Shown here one piece after another: positions 25,864 to 35,199 of a stretch of 64,000 nt of DNA. The notes beneath the pieces are model-generated. The model was given only the letters and a program-made list of their open reading frames with translations. It was not told the DNA's origin and ran no database searches. The stretch is taken from NCBI RefSeq assembly GCF_947179115.1, contig NZ_CAMXCI010000001.1, positions 682,001 to 746,000 of the forward strand, read 5' to 3'. Source of the stretch: Commensalibacter papalotli (GTDB lineage: Bacteria > Pseudomonadota > Alphaproteobacteria > Acetobacterales > Acetobacteraceae). The position numbers and the translations under genes were made by a program. How positions within the stretch are numbered: position 1 is the first letter of the stretch; the number at the start of each line of letters is the position of its first letter.

Positions 25864-26886
25864 TTAATGTAAAGCTTGCCATAGTTTCATTGACTGTACC
25901 ATTGCTGGCACATTATGCACACGAATAATACCATTACCAACCATCATAAATGGTAAAGACGAAACTATTGTTCCCCAATCATAATGCTCACAATCAATAT
26001 TACTCATAATCTCTTTAATAAAACGTTTTCTTGATACCGCCAACAATAAACGACACCCTAAGTTAGCAAAAATAGGAAAATGTTTTATTAACAATAAATT
26101 ATGCTGTTTATTTTTTGCAAAACCTATTCCTGGATCAATAATAATTTGATCACGATGAATGCCTGCTTGCTCTGCAAACTCGATTTTCTGCTGAAGTTCG
26201 AATAATACATCATATAGGATATTATCATAATTTGTATAGTTTACCATCGTCTGTGGTGTTCCACGCATATGCATTAACATCACTGGACATTTTGCGTCAG
26301 CTATAATTTTGGCACTTAGTGGGTCTTCTAAAGCTGAAATATCATTGATAATATCTACACCTGCCTCAAGGGCATAACGCATTGTATATGCATGGCGCGT
26401 ATCAACTGAAAGTAATGCACCACATCCTTGTAATGCTTTAATCACCGGTAAAATACGTTCGCATTCCTCTTGTGGTGTGATTGCAATAGATCCTGGTCGG
26501 GTACTTTCTCCACCAATATCAATAATAGCTGCACCATCTTGAACCATTTGATGTGCAGCTCGAACCGCATCATTAGGTCGAAAATGCTTGCCACCATCAC
26601 TAAAACTATCAGGAGTAATATTTAAAATACCCATCACTAAGGAACCATTAGGCAAACCTGCCAAAGGTAATGGCAAGGAAAATTGTTCTAGCTTTTCTTG
26701 CCAATGCATAGGAATAGCATCCATAGATATCGGCAATCCATTTTGATCTGAGCTAATTGACCTTAACATAGAAAAGGCCAGTTTCTTTTGACCTAAAAAA
26801 GGATAAGCTTTTTTGGATTTGATCGCTTGTTGGGCAATATCATCATATAAAAATGACAGCGGTTCTATAAATAAATCTTTTTGCAT
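25864..26886 (-). CDS. folP: Dihydropteroate synthase
   Basis: Condenses DHPP with p-aminobenzoate; target of sulfonamides. 340 residues, about 60 longer than E. coli FolP. The catalytic TIM barrel begins near residue 105 with VMGILNITPDSFSDGG, followed by GGESTRPG, NDISAL, MLMHMRGTPQTM, IIDPGIGFAK and LLAVSRKRFI. The N-terminal ~100 residues (MQKDLFIEPLSFLYDD...) are an extension of unknown role. Location between ftsH and glmM matches the common cluster. Confidence 0.94.
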   Translation of the reverse strand: MQKDLFIEPLSFLYDDIAQQAIKSKKAYPFLGQKKLAFSMLRSISSDQNGLPISMDAIPMHWQEKLEQFSLPLPLAGLPNGSLVMGILNITPDSFSDGGKHFRPNDAVRAAHQMVQDGAAIIDIGGESTRPGSIAITPQEECERILPVIKALQGCGALLSVDTRHAYTMRYALEAGVDIINDISALEDPLSAKIIADAKCPVMLMHMRGTPQTMVNYTNYDNILYDVLFELQQKIEFAEQAGIHRDQIIIDPGIGFAKNKQHNLLLIKHFPIFANLGCRLLLAVSRKRFIKEIMSNIDCEHYDWGTIVSSLPFMMVGNGIIRVHNVPAMVQSMKLWQALH

Positions 26887-26935
26887 CTTTTAATTAATAT
26901 AAAGAGATCGCGCATTCGCCAAGTCTTGATATAAA

Positions 26936-26965
26936 AAAAGTGAAAGAATTTCTTCTTTCACTTTT
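26936..26965 (-). terminator. Intrinsic terminator after ftsH
   Basis: A perfect 13-bp stem AAAAGTGAAAGAA / TTCTTTCACTTTT (26936-26948 and 26953-26965) with a four-base loop, lying just after the ftsH stop on the minus strand and before folP, with a T-tract on that strand. It separates ftsH from folP-glmM transcription. Confidence 0.78.
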
Positions 26966-26991
26966 AAAAAACAGATTATTAAGTAAATAAA

Positions 26992-28977
26992 TCAAGCAGT
27001 AGGTTCTGTTTTATCTTCTTTTCCTTCTGCTTTTTCTTGAGAAATAATCGTTGATTCTTTATTTTCCATCTCTACTTCAGGTTTAATCTGAGTTGTAGAT
27101 TCTGTTTTTTCTTCCGAACTGACTTCAGGAACAGATGAACGAAGGTTTTTAGTCGAATCATCAACTAAACTACGTTCAATTTTCTCTCCACGTAACACAC
27201 GTTGAATTTCATCTGCATTCAAAGTTTCATACTCTAACAAACCCTTTGCTAATCTTTCCCACTGTTCTCTGTGTTCAATTAGCAAATTCATTGCTCGCTC
27301 ATAGGCTTCATCAACTAATTGCTTAACTTCAATCTCAATTTCCCGAATAGTAGAACCAGAAACAGTATTACTTTGCCCCATATAACCTTGGTCTTTGTCA
27401 TCATAATTAATCATACCAAGTTTTTCACTCATCCCCCACTCTGTAACCATGTTACGAGCAAGATTCGTTGCCATTTTGATATCTCCAGAGGCACCACTAG
27501 TGACATTTTCAGGACCAAAGGCTAATTCTTCACCACAACGTCCCCCCATAGCTAATACAAGGCGAGCTTTGCATCTTAACCTAGTCTCGGAATAACGATC
27601 TCCTTCTGGTAAGCTCATTACCATTCCCAGCGCACGACCACGAGGAATAATCGTTGCTTTATGAACAGGATCACATCCAGGAATTAAAAGAGCACAAAGA
27701 GCATGTCCCGCTTCATGATAAGCAGTATTTCTCTTTTCTTCGTCACTCATCACCAAAGATCTACGTTCAGCACCCATCATTACTTTGTCTTTGGCATTTT
27801 CAAATTCAATCATCGAAACTGTACGGCGATTTAATCGAGCTGCCAACAAAGCCGCCTCATTAACCAAATTTGCCAAGTCTGCACCTGAAAATCCAGGGGT
27901 TCCACGAGCGATAACTTTTGGATCAACATCAGAAGCCAAAGGCACATTGCGCATATGCACACGCAAAATCTTTTCACGTCCTACAACATCAGGATTAGGA
28001 ACCATAACTTGACGATCAAAACGTCCTGGGCGCAAAAGGGCTGGATCCAAAACATCAGGACGGTTGGTTGCAGCAATCAAAATAACACTTTCATTACTGT
28101 CAAACCCATCCATTTCAACCAACATTTGGTTTAATGTTTGCTCACGTTCATCATTTCCACCGCCCATACCCATGCCACGATGACGACCTACTGCATCGAT
28201 TTCATCGATAAAGATAATACAAGGCGCATTTTTTTTCCCTTGTTCAAACATATCGCGCACGCGGGATGCACCCACACCAACGAACATTTCAACAAAATCA
28301 GAACCTGAAATGGTAAAAAAAGGAACATTTGCTTCACCCGCAATTGCACGAGCAAGCAAAGTTTTACCTGTTCCTGGTGGGCCTACAAGCAAAACACCTT
28401 TAGGAATTTTACCACCCAAGCGTTGGAACTTTTGAGAATCTTTTAAAAATTCAACAATTTCCTCTAACTCTGCTTTTGCTTCATCAATACCTGCAACGTC
28501 TGCAAAAGTCACTCGACCTTGTTTTTCTGTCAACATCTTGGCTTTGGACTTGCCAAAACCCATGGCTTTACCACCAGCACCTTGCATATTGCGCATCAAT
28601 AAAATAAACAACCCAATAATTAATAGAGTTGGAAGCAAATTAATAATCAAACGCCAAAATAAATTAGGCTGATTATCCAAAGGTTTTGACTCAATTGTTA
28701 CATTTTTATTAGCTAGTTGGGTAAGTAAATCATTGGTAAAAGGAGGAAGATATGTCGTAAATGACTTACCATCTTTATACTTACCATTTAAATTACGGTC
28801 TTGGATAACTACAGATTTGATTTTATCTGCATTAATATTATCCATGAACTGAGTATAATTAATTTGTTCCCCAGCAGATTGCTCTGTTTCGGGGCGGAAA
28901 ACCCCAACAACCAACATGACCAAAACGATCACGACAACCCACAAACTTAAATTACGGCCAAAATTTTTTTTGTTCAT
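26992..28977 (-). CDS. ftsH: ATP-dependent zinc metalloprotease FtsH
   Basis: Membrane-bound AAA+ protease, 661 residues. Two membrane helices (about 8-26 and 108-130) flank a periplasmic domain; the AAA module has Walker A GPPGTGKTLLARAIAGEA, Walker B IIFIDEIDAVG and the second region of homology TNRPDVLDPALLRPGRFDRQ. The zinc site HEAGH is in TAYHEAGHALCAL. The last ~60 residues are low-complexity, Glu/Ser/Lys-rich (from about 605). It degrades membrane proteins and regulators such as LpxC or sigma-32. It lies after tilS, the conserved tilS-ftsH pair. Confidence 0.97.
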   Translation of the reverse strand: MNKKNFGRNLSLWVVVIVLVMLVVGVFRPETEQSAGEQINYTQFMDNINADKIKSVVIQDRNLNGKYKDGKSFTTYLPPFTNDLLTQLANKNVTIESKPLDNQPNLFWRLIINLLPTLLIIGLFILLMRNMQGAGGKAMGFGKSKAKMLTEKQGRVTFADVAGIDEAKAELEEIVEFLKDSQKFQRLGGKIPKGVLLVGPPGTGKTLLARAIAGEANVPFFTISGSDFVEMFVGVGASRVRDMFEQGKKNAPCIIFIDEIDAVGRHRGMGMGGGNDEREQTLNQMLVEMDGFDSNESVILIAATNRPDVLDPALLRPGRFDRQVMVPNPDVVGREKILRVHMRNVPLASDVDPKVIARGTPGFSGADLANLVNEAALLAARLNRRTVSMIEFENAKDKVMMGAERRSLVMSDEEKRNTAYHEAGHALCALLIPGCDPVHKATIIPRGRALGMVMSLPEGDRYSETRLRCKARLVLAMGGRCGEELAFGPENVTSGASGDIKMATNLARNMVTEWGMSEKLGMINYDDKDQGYMGQSNTVSGSTIREIEIEVKQLVDEAYERAMNLLIEHREQWERLAKGLLEYETLNADEIQRVLRGEKIERSLVDDSTKNLRSSVPEVSSEEKTESTTQIKPEVEMENKESTIISQEKAEGKEDKTEPTA

Positions 28978-29163
28978 TCTACTTTATATTTCAATGTTCA
29001 ATACAAACACGTCTTGTTTTACATACCCTTTAAACAAAATTAATATGATTTTGTTTGATGGCTTACTATTATCTAATTAACATAAGAACGAAAATAGATT
29101 TTTCATAGACTTAAAAGTTATTTTGTTCACTTATTTTCCATATTAAACAAAATTTGATTTCTT

Positions 29164-30438
29164 TCATACACTTGAAAAAAGATAACTTTGTGTCATTGGT
29201 TGCTTGGGTTGAAAAATAATTTGCCATTCTTTGATAACATCATCCAAAAATACATTTAAATGCGGGACAGCCAACAAATTATCGCCATCCCAAAACGCAG
29301 GCAAAACTCTCAAGAGAGCTGCAGGTAGAGTTTGACGATTTGCAAATTCTTTATAAGCATTCCCCAAAGCACCAATTTGAATTCCTGCTTTAAATTGATC
29401 TTTTGGAATAATGACCCTAAAACGCTGATCCCAAATACAGTCTTCATAGACATTTATACGATTCTGCATAGCTGCTTCTTCACGAAACAATAACCATCCC
29501 TTACCTAGTCGGCCTGCTGGTTGTATTTTAACCCCACCAATGGTCATAGCTCGCAAATGACGACTTAATCTTTCTATGGACTGATAAAGCGGTATATAAA
29601 TAGAGCCTGAAATTGTACGAATTATTGCTCCTAAAGCCCTTGGCTCAACTGAGTTAGGAAATAAAATCGCAAATCCTTCAGGTCTCATTTCAACTTGTTG
29701 AGCTAATAAATCTGCTTGTTCTTGGTCCCGCTTCATCCTACAATACCCTTCTTCAGATGCTCGTTTTAATAAAACAGAAACCGTTCCAGACTTACTCCAG
29801 CTCAAAGAAAGCTCTTTTCTTATTCTATTCCTTTGAATTCGCATATCTTGATTAGAACTATCCTCTATCCAAGCAACATTTTTTTGCTTCAAAGTCTTAC
29901 GTAATCGTTGAGGATATACAGATAATAACGGTCTAACCAATCGGATGTTAGGCAACTCCATAATAGAGGCCATCCCTGCCAAACCATCAGCAGCACTACC
30001 TGCACGAATGCGCATTAAAACTGTTTCTGCTTGATCCCCTGCATGATGACCTAATAATAAATCAACGCATCCTTTTTCTTCACATGCATCAAATAAAGCA
30101 TTATATCTAGCTATTCTTGCCCGTTCTTCTAGGGCTGAACCTAATTTTAAATTATCTAGTGTTAAAATTTCAGATGGAATAGATAAGTCAGTCAAGCGTT
30201 TTTGTGTAATAAAAGCCTCTTGCGTAGAAGAATCTCTTAATTGATGATCAACAATAAACGCAATAATATTCTTTCGCCATCCATGGGCTAGTAAAGCAAG
30301 ACATAAACTATCTGCACCACCAGAAACCGCTATTGCAATAGGAGAGATATTATCTCTATCTTCCCCCCATGGCCCTAAGGGTTCTATATATTGATTGAAC
30401 TCCTCTTGAGTAAGAGGAGTAATTTCTTGATCATCCAT
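29164..30438 (-). CDS. tilS: tRNA(Ile)-lysidine synthase
   Basis: Converts the wobble C of tRNA-Ile(CAU) to lysidine. The PP-loop is IAVSGGADSLCLALLAHG near residue 35, followed by FIVDHQLRDSS and LGHHAGDQAETVLMRI, IEDSSNQD and RIRKEL, all TilS signatures. At 424 residues it includes a C-terminal region with weak similarity to the TilS substrate-binding domains. It starts 9 bp after the stop of cpoB, so co-transcription is very likely. Confidence 0.95.
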   Translation of the reverse strand: MDDQEITPLTQEEFNQYIEPLGPWGEDRDNISPIAIAVSGGADSLCLALLAHGWRKNIIAFIVDHQLRDSSTQEAFITQKRLTDLSIPSEILTLDNLKLGSALEERARIARYNALFDACEEKGCVDLLLGHHAGDQAETVLMRIRAGSAADGLAGMASIMELPNIRLVRPLLSVYPQRLRKTLKQKNVAWIEDSSNQDMRIQRNRIRKELSLSWSKSGTVSVLLKRASEEGYCRMKRDQEQADLLAQQVEMRPEGFAILFPNSVEPRALGAIIRTISGSIYIPLYQSIERLSRHLRAMTIGGVKIQPAGRLGKGWLLFREEAAMQNRINVYEDCIWDQRFRVIIPKDQFKAGIQIGALGNAYKEFANRQTLPAALLRVLPAFWDGDNLLAVPHLNVFLDDVIKEWQIIFQPKQPMTQSYLFSSV

Positions 30439-30447
30439 TATTCAACA

Positions 30448-31320
30448 TTAAGAACATTTTGCTTTTTTATGTAGGTTTGATGCTGCCCCTTTAATACGGC
30501 TGGACGCATTTGGATATTTATTATTCAATAATCCCAAAGCCTGGCATGCAGCGGCACTATCGCCATTTTTCAATAAAGTAATGCTGACCCCTAACAGTGC
30601 TTCTGGTGCACGTGTAGAATCTGGAAATTTTTTATAAATATCAAAATACCCAACAGATGCATCTTTGTATCGTTGCTGACCTGCTAAAGATTGTGCCAAC
30701 AAGAAATGAGCAGGAACAGATTTTTTACCTTGAGGTGTTTTTATAATATTTTGTGCAATAGATTCTGCTTCAGAATAATTTTTATTCATTAATGCTTGCT
30801 GTCCATCTTTTAAAGAGCTTCCAGCACTTGGGGTAGCCTGAGGAGCAGGTTTTTCTGAAACAGACGCTGTTGGTGCTGCAGCTGAGGTGCTTGCCCCACC
30901 ACCACTTCCACCAGCGGCGAAATTTGCATCATCGATTTTTTTATTTAATAAATCAATTTTTGTTTGTACTTGATTGGTTAAATCATCTAGTTGCCCGCGC
31001 ATAATTCGCTGTTGATCTTCTAAATTATTCACTCTCGTTAATAATTCAGGTAACAAGCCGCTTGGATCGCCATTATTTTGGCTATTACCCTTAGAATTAC
31101 GATCAGAGCTGCCAGATGATGATGGCATTTGTTGTAATTGACTAACTTGTGCTTTTAAGGCTTCAATTTGATTTTGTATTGAAATCATATCGCGATCTTG
31201 TGCATACGCGGCGCTAGTCATTCCTCCTGAAAGTAAAAATACTCCTAACAAAGCACCTTTAAATAATTTTTTATATGATAAATAATCTGATTGTTGAGAA
31301 CTGGTTTTTAAAAATAGCAT
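30448..31320 (-). CDS. cpoB: Cell division coordinator CpoB (YbgF)
   Basis: Periplasmic TPR protein of the Tol-Pal system, 290 residues. Signal peptide residues 18-40 (KGALLGVFLLSGGMTSAAYAQ), an N-terminal trimerising coiled coil (about 45-140, IQNQIEALKAQVSQLQQMP and NLEDQQRIMRGQLDDLTNQ), a Gly/Ser/Ala linker, then TPR repeats at about 170-288 (DGQQALMNKNYSEAESIAQN). It coordinates PBP1B and Tol activity in E. coli. The position right after pal, here behind a strong hairpin, is the conserved tol-locus place. Confidence 0.92.
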   Translation of the reverse strand: MLFLKTSSQQSDYLSYKKLFKGALLGVFLLSGGMTSAAYAQDRDMISIQNQIEALKAQVSQLQQMPSSSGSSDRNSKGNSQNNGDPSGLLPELLTRVNNLEDQQRIMRGQLDDLTNQVQTKIDLLNKKIDDANFAAGGSGGGASTSAAAPTASVSEKPAPQATPSAGSSLKDGQQALMNKNYSEAESIAQNIIKTPQGKKSVPAHFLLAQSLAGQQRYKDASVGYFDIYKKFPDSTRAPEALLGVSITLLKNGDSAAACQALGLLNNKYPNASSRIKGAASNLHKKAKCS

Positions 31321-31417
31321 CTATATTATCCTTTAAAGATATTTAAATCGGATTCATCTATAAAATAAAGATTTCCATAATCACAAATCGAACAAAAGAT
31401 TTACTTTATAAATAACA

Positions 31418-31456
31418 AAAAGCCGATGAAACGTATAGTACGTTTCATCGGCTTTT
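31418..31456 (-). terminator. Strong hairpin terminator after pal
   Basis: A 17-bp perfect stem (31418-31434 and 31440-31456; core AAAGCCGATGAAACG) with a five-base loop. On the minus strand it is followed by TTTTTGTTATT. It lies about 25 bp after the pal stop, so cpoB-tilS need readthrough or their own promoter. Confidence 0.85.
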
Positions 31457-31481
31457 AACAATATTGAACAATCAATATTTA

Positions 31482-31964
31482 TTAACGAACAGAAGTTGTT
31501 GCATTACGGTTTTGTGCATATGCTTCTTCGTTATCGCCTTCAGAGATTGGACGATCTTTACCATAAGAAATCGTAGTAATACGATCAGAAGAAACACCCA
31601 AAGAAACCAAATAATCACGAGCAGCGTTCGCACGGCGTGAACCCAAAGCAATATTATACTCTTCAGTTCCGCGATCATCGCAGTTTCCAGCAACCATAAC
31701 TTGAACGTTAGGATAACGTTTTAACCATTCTGATTGACGGTTTAATGTTGAACGTGCGTCGCTGGTCAAGTTATTTGAATTAAATGGGAAGAAAACGCGA
31801 TCACCAACATTAGCAACCAAATCAGCTTGGCTACCAGGAACTACACCACTAACAGTTTGTTGAGCAGCACCATTTCCTGTTGACGCCCCTTTATCATCAC
31901 TATGTCCGCACGCAGCAAGCATCAATGCAGCACCAAAAGCACCAAGAAGCTTTAATTTCATCAT
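31482..31964 (-). CDS. pal: Peptidoglycan-associated lipoprotein Pal
   Basis: Outer-membrane lipoprotein of the Tol-Pal system, 160 residues. The signal ends in the lipobox LAAC (Cys about 19); the OmpA-like domain starts with VFFPFNSNNLTSDARSTLNRQ and has NVQVMVAGNCDDRGTEEYNIALGSRRANAARDYLVSLG with the peptidoglycan-binding Asp and Arg, ending TISYGKDRPI. It anchors the outer membrane to peptidoglycan and binds TolB. The product ends soon after the OmpA fold, as in other alphas. Confidence 0.97.
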   Translation of the reverse strand: MMKLKLLGAFGAALMLAACGHSDDKGASTGNGAAQQTVSGVVPGSQADLVANVGDRVFFPFNSNNLTSDARSTLNRQSEWLKRYPNVQVMVAGNCDDRGTEEYNIALGSRRANAARDYLVSLGVSSDRITTISYGKDRPISEGDNEEAYAQNRNATTSVR

Positions 31965-32162
31965 CTGTATTCCTACAAAATAGCTTTCAAATTATCTAAT
32001 GATAAATGATCGCATAAAACAAACATTAAATAAATCAAAAGAACAATGTTAATTACATGCTCTTTTGCCACCTAAACCTGCAAACCAGGCAAAGATTAAA
32101 ACTATTTTATCAAAAAGTTTTTATTTTGCTTATGTTTTTTACACATATTTAACATTTATTTT

Positions 32163-33518
32163 TTAAGTGTTGCTAGAAGACCAAGATGGTCCGGAAGCCA
32201 TCGTTGGTGTTCGAACTGAATGTTCGTTAAATCCGGTGACATCTATTGTTTTGATAGAGGACGAGAATCCTGAACCACCAGCACCTGCTGCAGATTGATT
32301 ACAGAACGCTAGAACACGACCATTTGGACAGAAAGTTGGGCTTTCAACAGTGTAACCCTTCGTTAAAATACGTTCCCCCGTTCCATCTGGAGCCATAACA
32401 CCTAATGAGAATCCACCTGAGATGCGAACGAAAGCAATCACATCCTTACGCGGTGACCATACTGGACCCGCATAACTGCCACTACCATAAGAAATACGAT
32501 GGGCACCACCACCACTTGCACTCATAATATAAAGTTGTTGTTTTCCACCACGATCAGAAGAGAAAACAATCTGAGAACCGTCTGGACTATAACAAGGACT
32601 GGTATCAATTGCACCAGAACTGGTCAGTTGTCTTTTAGAACCAGATGCAAGATCCACAACATAAATATCTGATCCTGCACCACGTGTCACAGACATAACA
32701 ACTGAACGCCCATCAGGAGAAAAACGAGGCGCAAAGGAAATACCAGAGAAATCCCCTAACAATCTTTGTTGCCCAGTTTGTAAATTAAACAAATACACAC
32801 GAGGTCGATCATTTACATAAGACATAAATGCGACTTGATTGCTAACGGGGCTGAAACGTGGGGTTAAAACAAGCCATTTCCCATTTGTCAAAGTACGACT
32901 ATTTGCACCATCATAATCCATAACAGCCAATTTTTTAGTTGGATTAGAGCGACGACCTGTTTGAGAAACATACGCAATACGTGTGTTAAAATATCCTTTT
33001 TCACCTAACATACGCTCATAAATGACATCGCCAATCATATGAGCCACACGGCGAACTTCGGCACTTCCTGAAAAAGAATATGCAGTTCCTTGGATTTGTT
33101 GTCCTGTTAGTGTATTCCACAGACGAAACTCTACACGTCCACCAGAAGTATTACCAGTTACAACTGCACGTGCGCCCATTGCCTTATATGATGCAAAATC
33201 AGGAGTCGCAGATGATGAAGTAGCACTAATAACACGAAATAACCCTGTATTATTTAAATCATCAGTAATAACTTGAGTAATCGTTGCCCCATTACCTGAC
33301 CCAAAACTTGGGACAACAATAGGAATAGGTTCGTTACGAGCACGATCAACTGTAATTTCAGCAGCCCCTGGCGCATTGTCCCCAGACTGTGCAAAAGCAG
33401 AAGACAAAGGTGTTGCAAGAACACCACCTACAGCAGCACATCCATAGAGCATTGTACGGCGAGGCAATAACATATCACTGAGAATATCAGCTTCTTTATC
33501 AGAAATAATCGGGCGCAT
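32163..33518 (-). CDS. tolB: Tol-Pal system protein TolB, with twin-arginine-like signal
   Basis: Periplasmic beta-propeller protein, 451 residues. An N-terminal domain (about 55-170; PIPIVVPSFG, VITDDLNNTGLFRVI) precedes WD40-like/PD40 repeats with SPDGRSVV, SPDGSQIVFSSDRGG and ISYGSGSYAGPVWSP. The N-terminus LLPRRTMLYGCAAVGGVLATP has an RR pair before the hydrophobic core, resembling a Tat signal, whereas E. coli TolB uses Sec. The start may be MRPII or the ATG at 33473 just before LLPRR. It forms the TolB-Pal complex. Confidence 0.93.
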   Translation of the reverse strand: MRPIISDKEADILSDMLLPRRTMLYGCAAVGGVLATPLSSAFAQSGDNAPGAAEITVDRARNEPIPIVVPSFGSGNGATITQVITDDLNNTGLFRVISATSSSATPDFASYKAMGARAVVTGNTSGGRVEFRLWNTLTGQQIQGTAYSFSGSAEVRRVAHMIGDVIYERMLGEKGYFNTRIAYVSQTGRRSNPTKKLAVMDYDGANSRTLTNGKWLVLTPRFSPVSNQVAFMSYVNDRPRVYLFNLQTGQQRLLGDFSGISFAPRFSPDGRSVVMSVTRGAGSDIYVVDLASGSKRQLTSSGAIDTSPCYSPDGSQIVFSSDRGGKQQLYIMSASGGGAHRISYGSGSYAGPVWSPRKDVIAFVRISGGFSLGVMAPDGTGERILTKGYTVESPTFCPNGRVLAFCNQSAAGAGGSGFSSSIKTIDVTGFNEHSVRTPTMASGPSWSSSNT

Positions 33519-33579
33519 AAAATTAACTTCCTTATTTTACTCTATATTAAACAATAATTACCATAGAATTACGACATAT

Positions 33580-34032
33580 TTAAGGGCGAAATACAAATCG
33601 AATCGTATTACTTTTCCCTAACATACTACTTGGAATAGGTAATTTAGATCAAGCTGGATTTAATGCCGCTTGTCTAGCACGTTCTGCAAATGCACGATAA
33701 GCCGGATCACTATTCATTTTTGCATGCGTTGCTGTATCGAATTTTACAATTTTTGCTATTCCTGATTTATCAATTATAACCACCATGGATGCCACATATA
33801 GTCGATAATTTTTAGCCAAAAGGTCTTGCGAATAACAACGACGGATAGAGGATACTATTGCAGATTGCTGACCTCTGGAAAGTCCCTTGTTGAGTTCCTT
33901 CTTCCTAACCTTATCAGTATTTGAGTTAAATCCTTGATAGGAACACTCAGCTAGAGGTGAAGAAATCAACTTCACATCCCAAGAATTCGAATTAAATATT
34001 TCAACCTTTGCTTTTTCAGACTTAGAGATCAT
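33580..34032 (-). pseudogene. Truncated second copy of TolA C-terminal domain, interrupted by TGA
   Basis: Reads 127 codons to a TGA at 33651-33649, then 22 further in-frame codons to TAA at 33582-33580. Residues 48-127 align with TolA residues 235-314, including the identical AKMNSDPAYRAFAER and RRCY. Beyond the TGA the frame reads SKLPIPSSML and ends FVFRP, like TolA. The TGA replaces TGC, the codon for TolA Cys315. There is no membrane helix or proline spacer; the first 47 residues (MISKSEKAKVEIF...) are unrelated to TolA. An in-frame TAG four codons before the ATG bounds the start. It is probably a decaying partial duplication. TGA ends other genes in the window, so recoding is unlikely. 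Confidence 0.8.
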
Positions 34033-34167
34033 TACAGGTGCCTACTGCTCTATTGGGAAGGCAAACGAAAATGACTAAAAACTAAATAACAAGCTATATC
34101 GAATAATGCATAGACATAAGATAATACAGCTATGCCTTATCATCAAACTTCCCTTTATCACAAAAAA

Positions 34168-35181
34168 TTAAGGACGGAATACAAACTTAACCGTATTTCT
34201 TTTACCCAATAAATTAGTTGGAATCGGTAGCTTAGAGCAAGTTGGATTTAACACTGCATCTCTGGAACGCTCTGCAAATGCACGATAAGCTGGATCACTA
34301 TTCATTTTCGCCTGGGTTGCTGCATCAAATTTAACAATACGCGCTTCACCTGTCTCATCCACAGTGACTTCCATATGAGCAATATTATTTGCATAATCCT
34401 TCGCCGCTGTATCTTGTGTATAACAACGTCTTACTGAGGATGCGATTTTACCCTGCTGTCCTTTAGAAAGCCCTTTGGTAATATCCCCATTACGTGCGCC
34501 ACCACCATTTGGTGCACCTCCTTGTCGAGGGTTCGCAGCAGATTTAGGAGGATGTGTTTGCTTTTGATCTGCACGATTTGCGCTTATGGCTGCTTCCAAT
34601 GTAGAAGTATCAGGCACTTCTTGCGTTGCTTTTTCGGGTTTTGTTATTTTAGAAAATGTTTGATGTTCTGTTGGTAATGCATCAGGCATCGGTGAAGGAG
34701 ATGGTGGTGCCGGAGACTTAGACTGTGACGACGATGTCAAAGGTGCTACAACTGGAGGTAATGTGACCGCAGAATCAGCAGGCGAATCCATCGCTTGTTC
34801 TTGAACAGGCTGAACGTTTTCCATTTTTGCAACAGATTGCGGAGGTGGTGGTAATGGTTGTGGCGGCGGAGGTACTGGTGGTGGTTCCTCAGTTGGCGCA
34901 TCTATTGGTTTCGTTGGTGCTGGTGGTGCATCTAATTTTTCAGGCGCAGGTGCATTTGGATTGGGAGAATCAGTCTCTGCCTTAGCAGGAACCTCTTGCC
35001 CACTATTATCGCTTTCAAATTCGACCTCAACAGGTTGCTCTTCAGGAGGTTTGGGTGGAGGAGCGGATTGAAAAAGAAAAGGCAGCAAAAGCATTAACAC
35101 AACAACACTTAGGTGCGTTCCGATAGATGCGACAATAGAACAACCAAAAAGTTTACGTTCAGAACGATACATACCCAGCAT
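34168..35181 (-). CDS. tolA: Tol-Pal system protein TolA
   Basis: Inner-membrane energy transducer, 337 residues. Short cytoplasmic head, one helix at about 12-37 with the SxxxH motif (S19, H23), then QPVEVEFESD and a long Pro/Ala/Gln-rich periplasmic domain including PPPVPPPPQPLPPPPQ (about 100-115). The C-terminal domain (about 235-337) has RRCY and NPTC, two cysteines that may form the disulfide known for TolA. It couples the TolQR motor to TolB and Pal. It lies 18 bp after tolR. Confidence 0.92.
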   Translation of the reverse strand: MLGMYRSERKLFGCSIVASIGTHLSVVVLMLLLPFLFQSAPPPKPPEEQPVEVEFESDNSGQEVPAKAETDSPNPNAPAPEKLDAPPAPTKPIDAPTEEPPPVPPPPQPLPPPPQSVAKMENVQPVQEQAMDSPADSAVTLPPVVAPLTSSSQSKSPAPPSPSPMPDALPTEHQTFSKITKPEKATQEVPDTSTLEAAISANRADQKQTHPPKSAANPRQGGAPNGGGARNGDITKGLSKGQQGKIASSVRRCYTQDTAAKDYANNIAHMEVTVDETGEARIVKFDAATQAKMNSDPAYRAFAERSRDAVLNPTCSKLPIPTNLLGKRNTVKFVFRP

Positions 35182-35199
35182 CGATAAAGATCCCTTAGA

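Noticed and set aside
33649..33651. TGA at the tolA-copy Cys codon as a selenocysteine codon
   Set aside because: No SECIS-like hairpin was recognised, no sel gene is in the window, and the protein is a redundant partial copy; a nonsense mutation is simpler. TGA ends other genes here.
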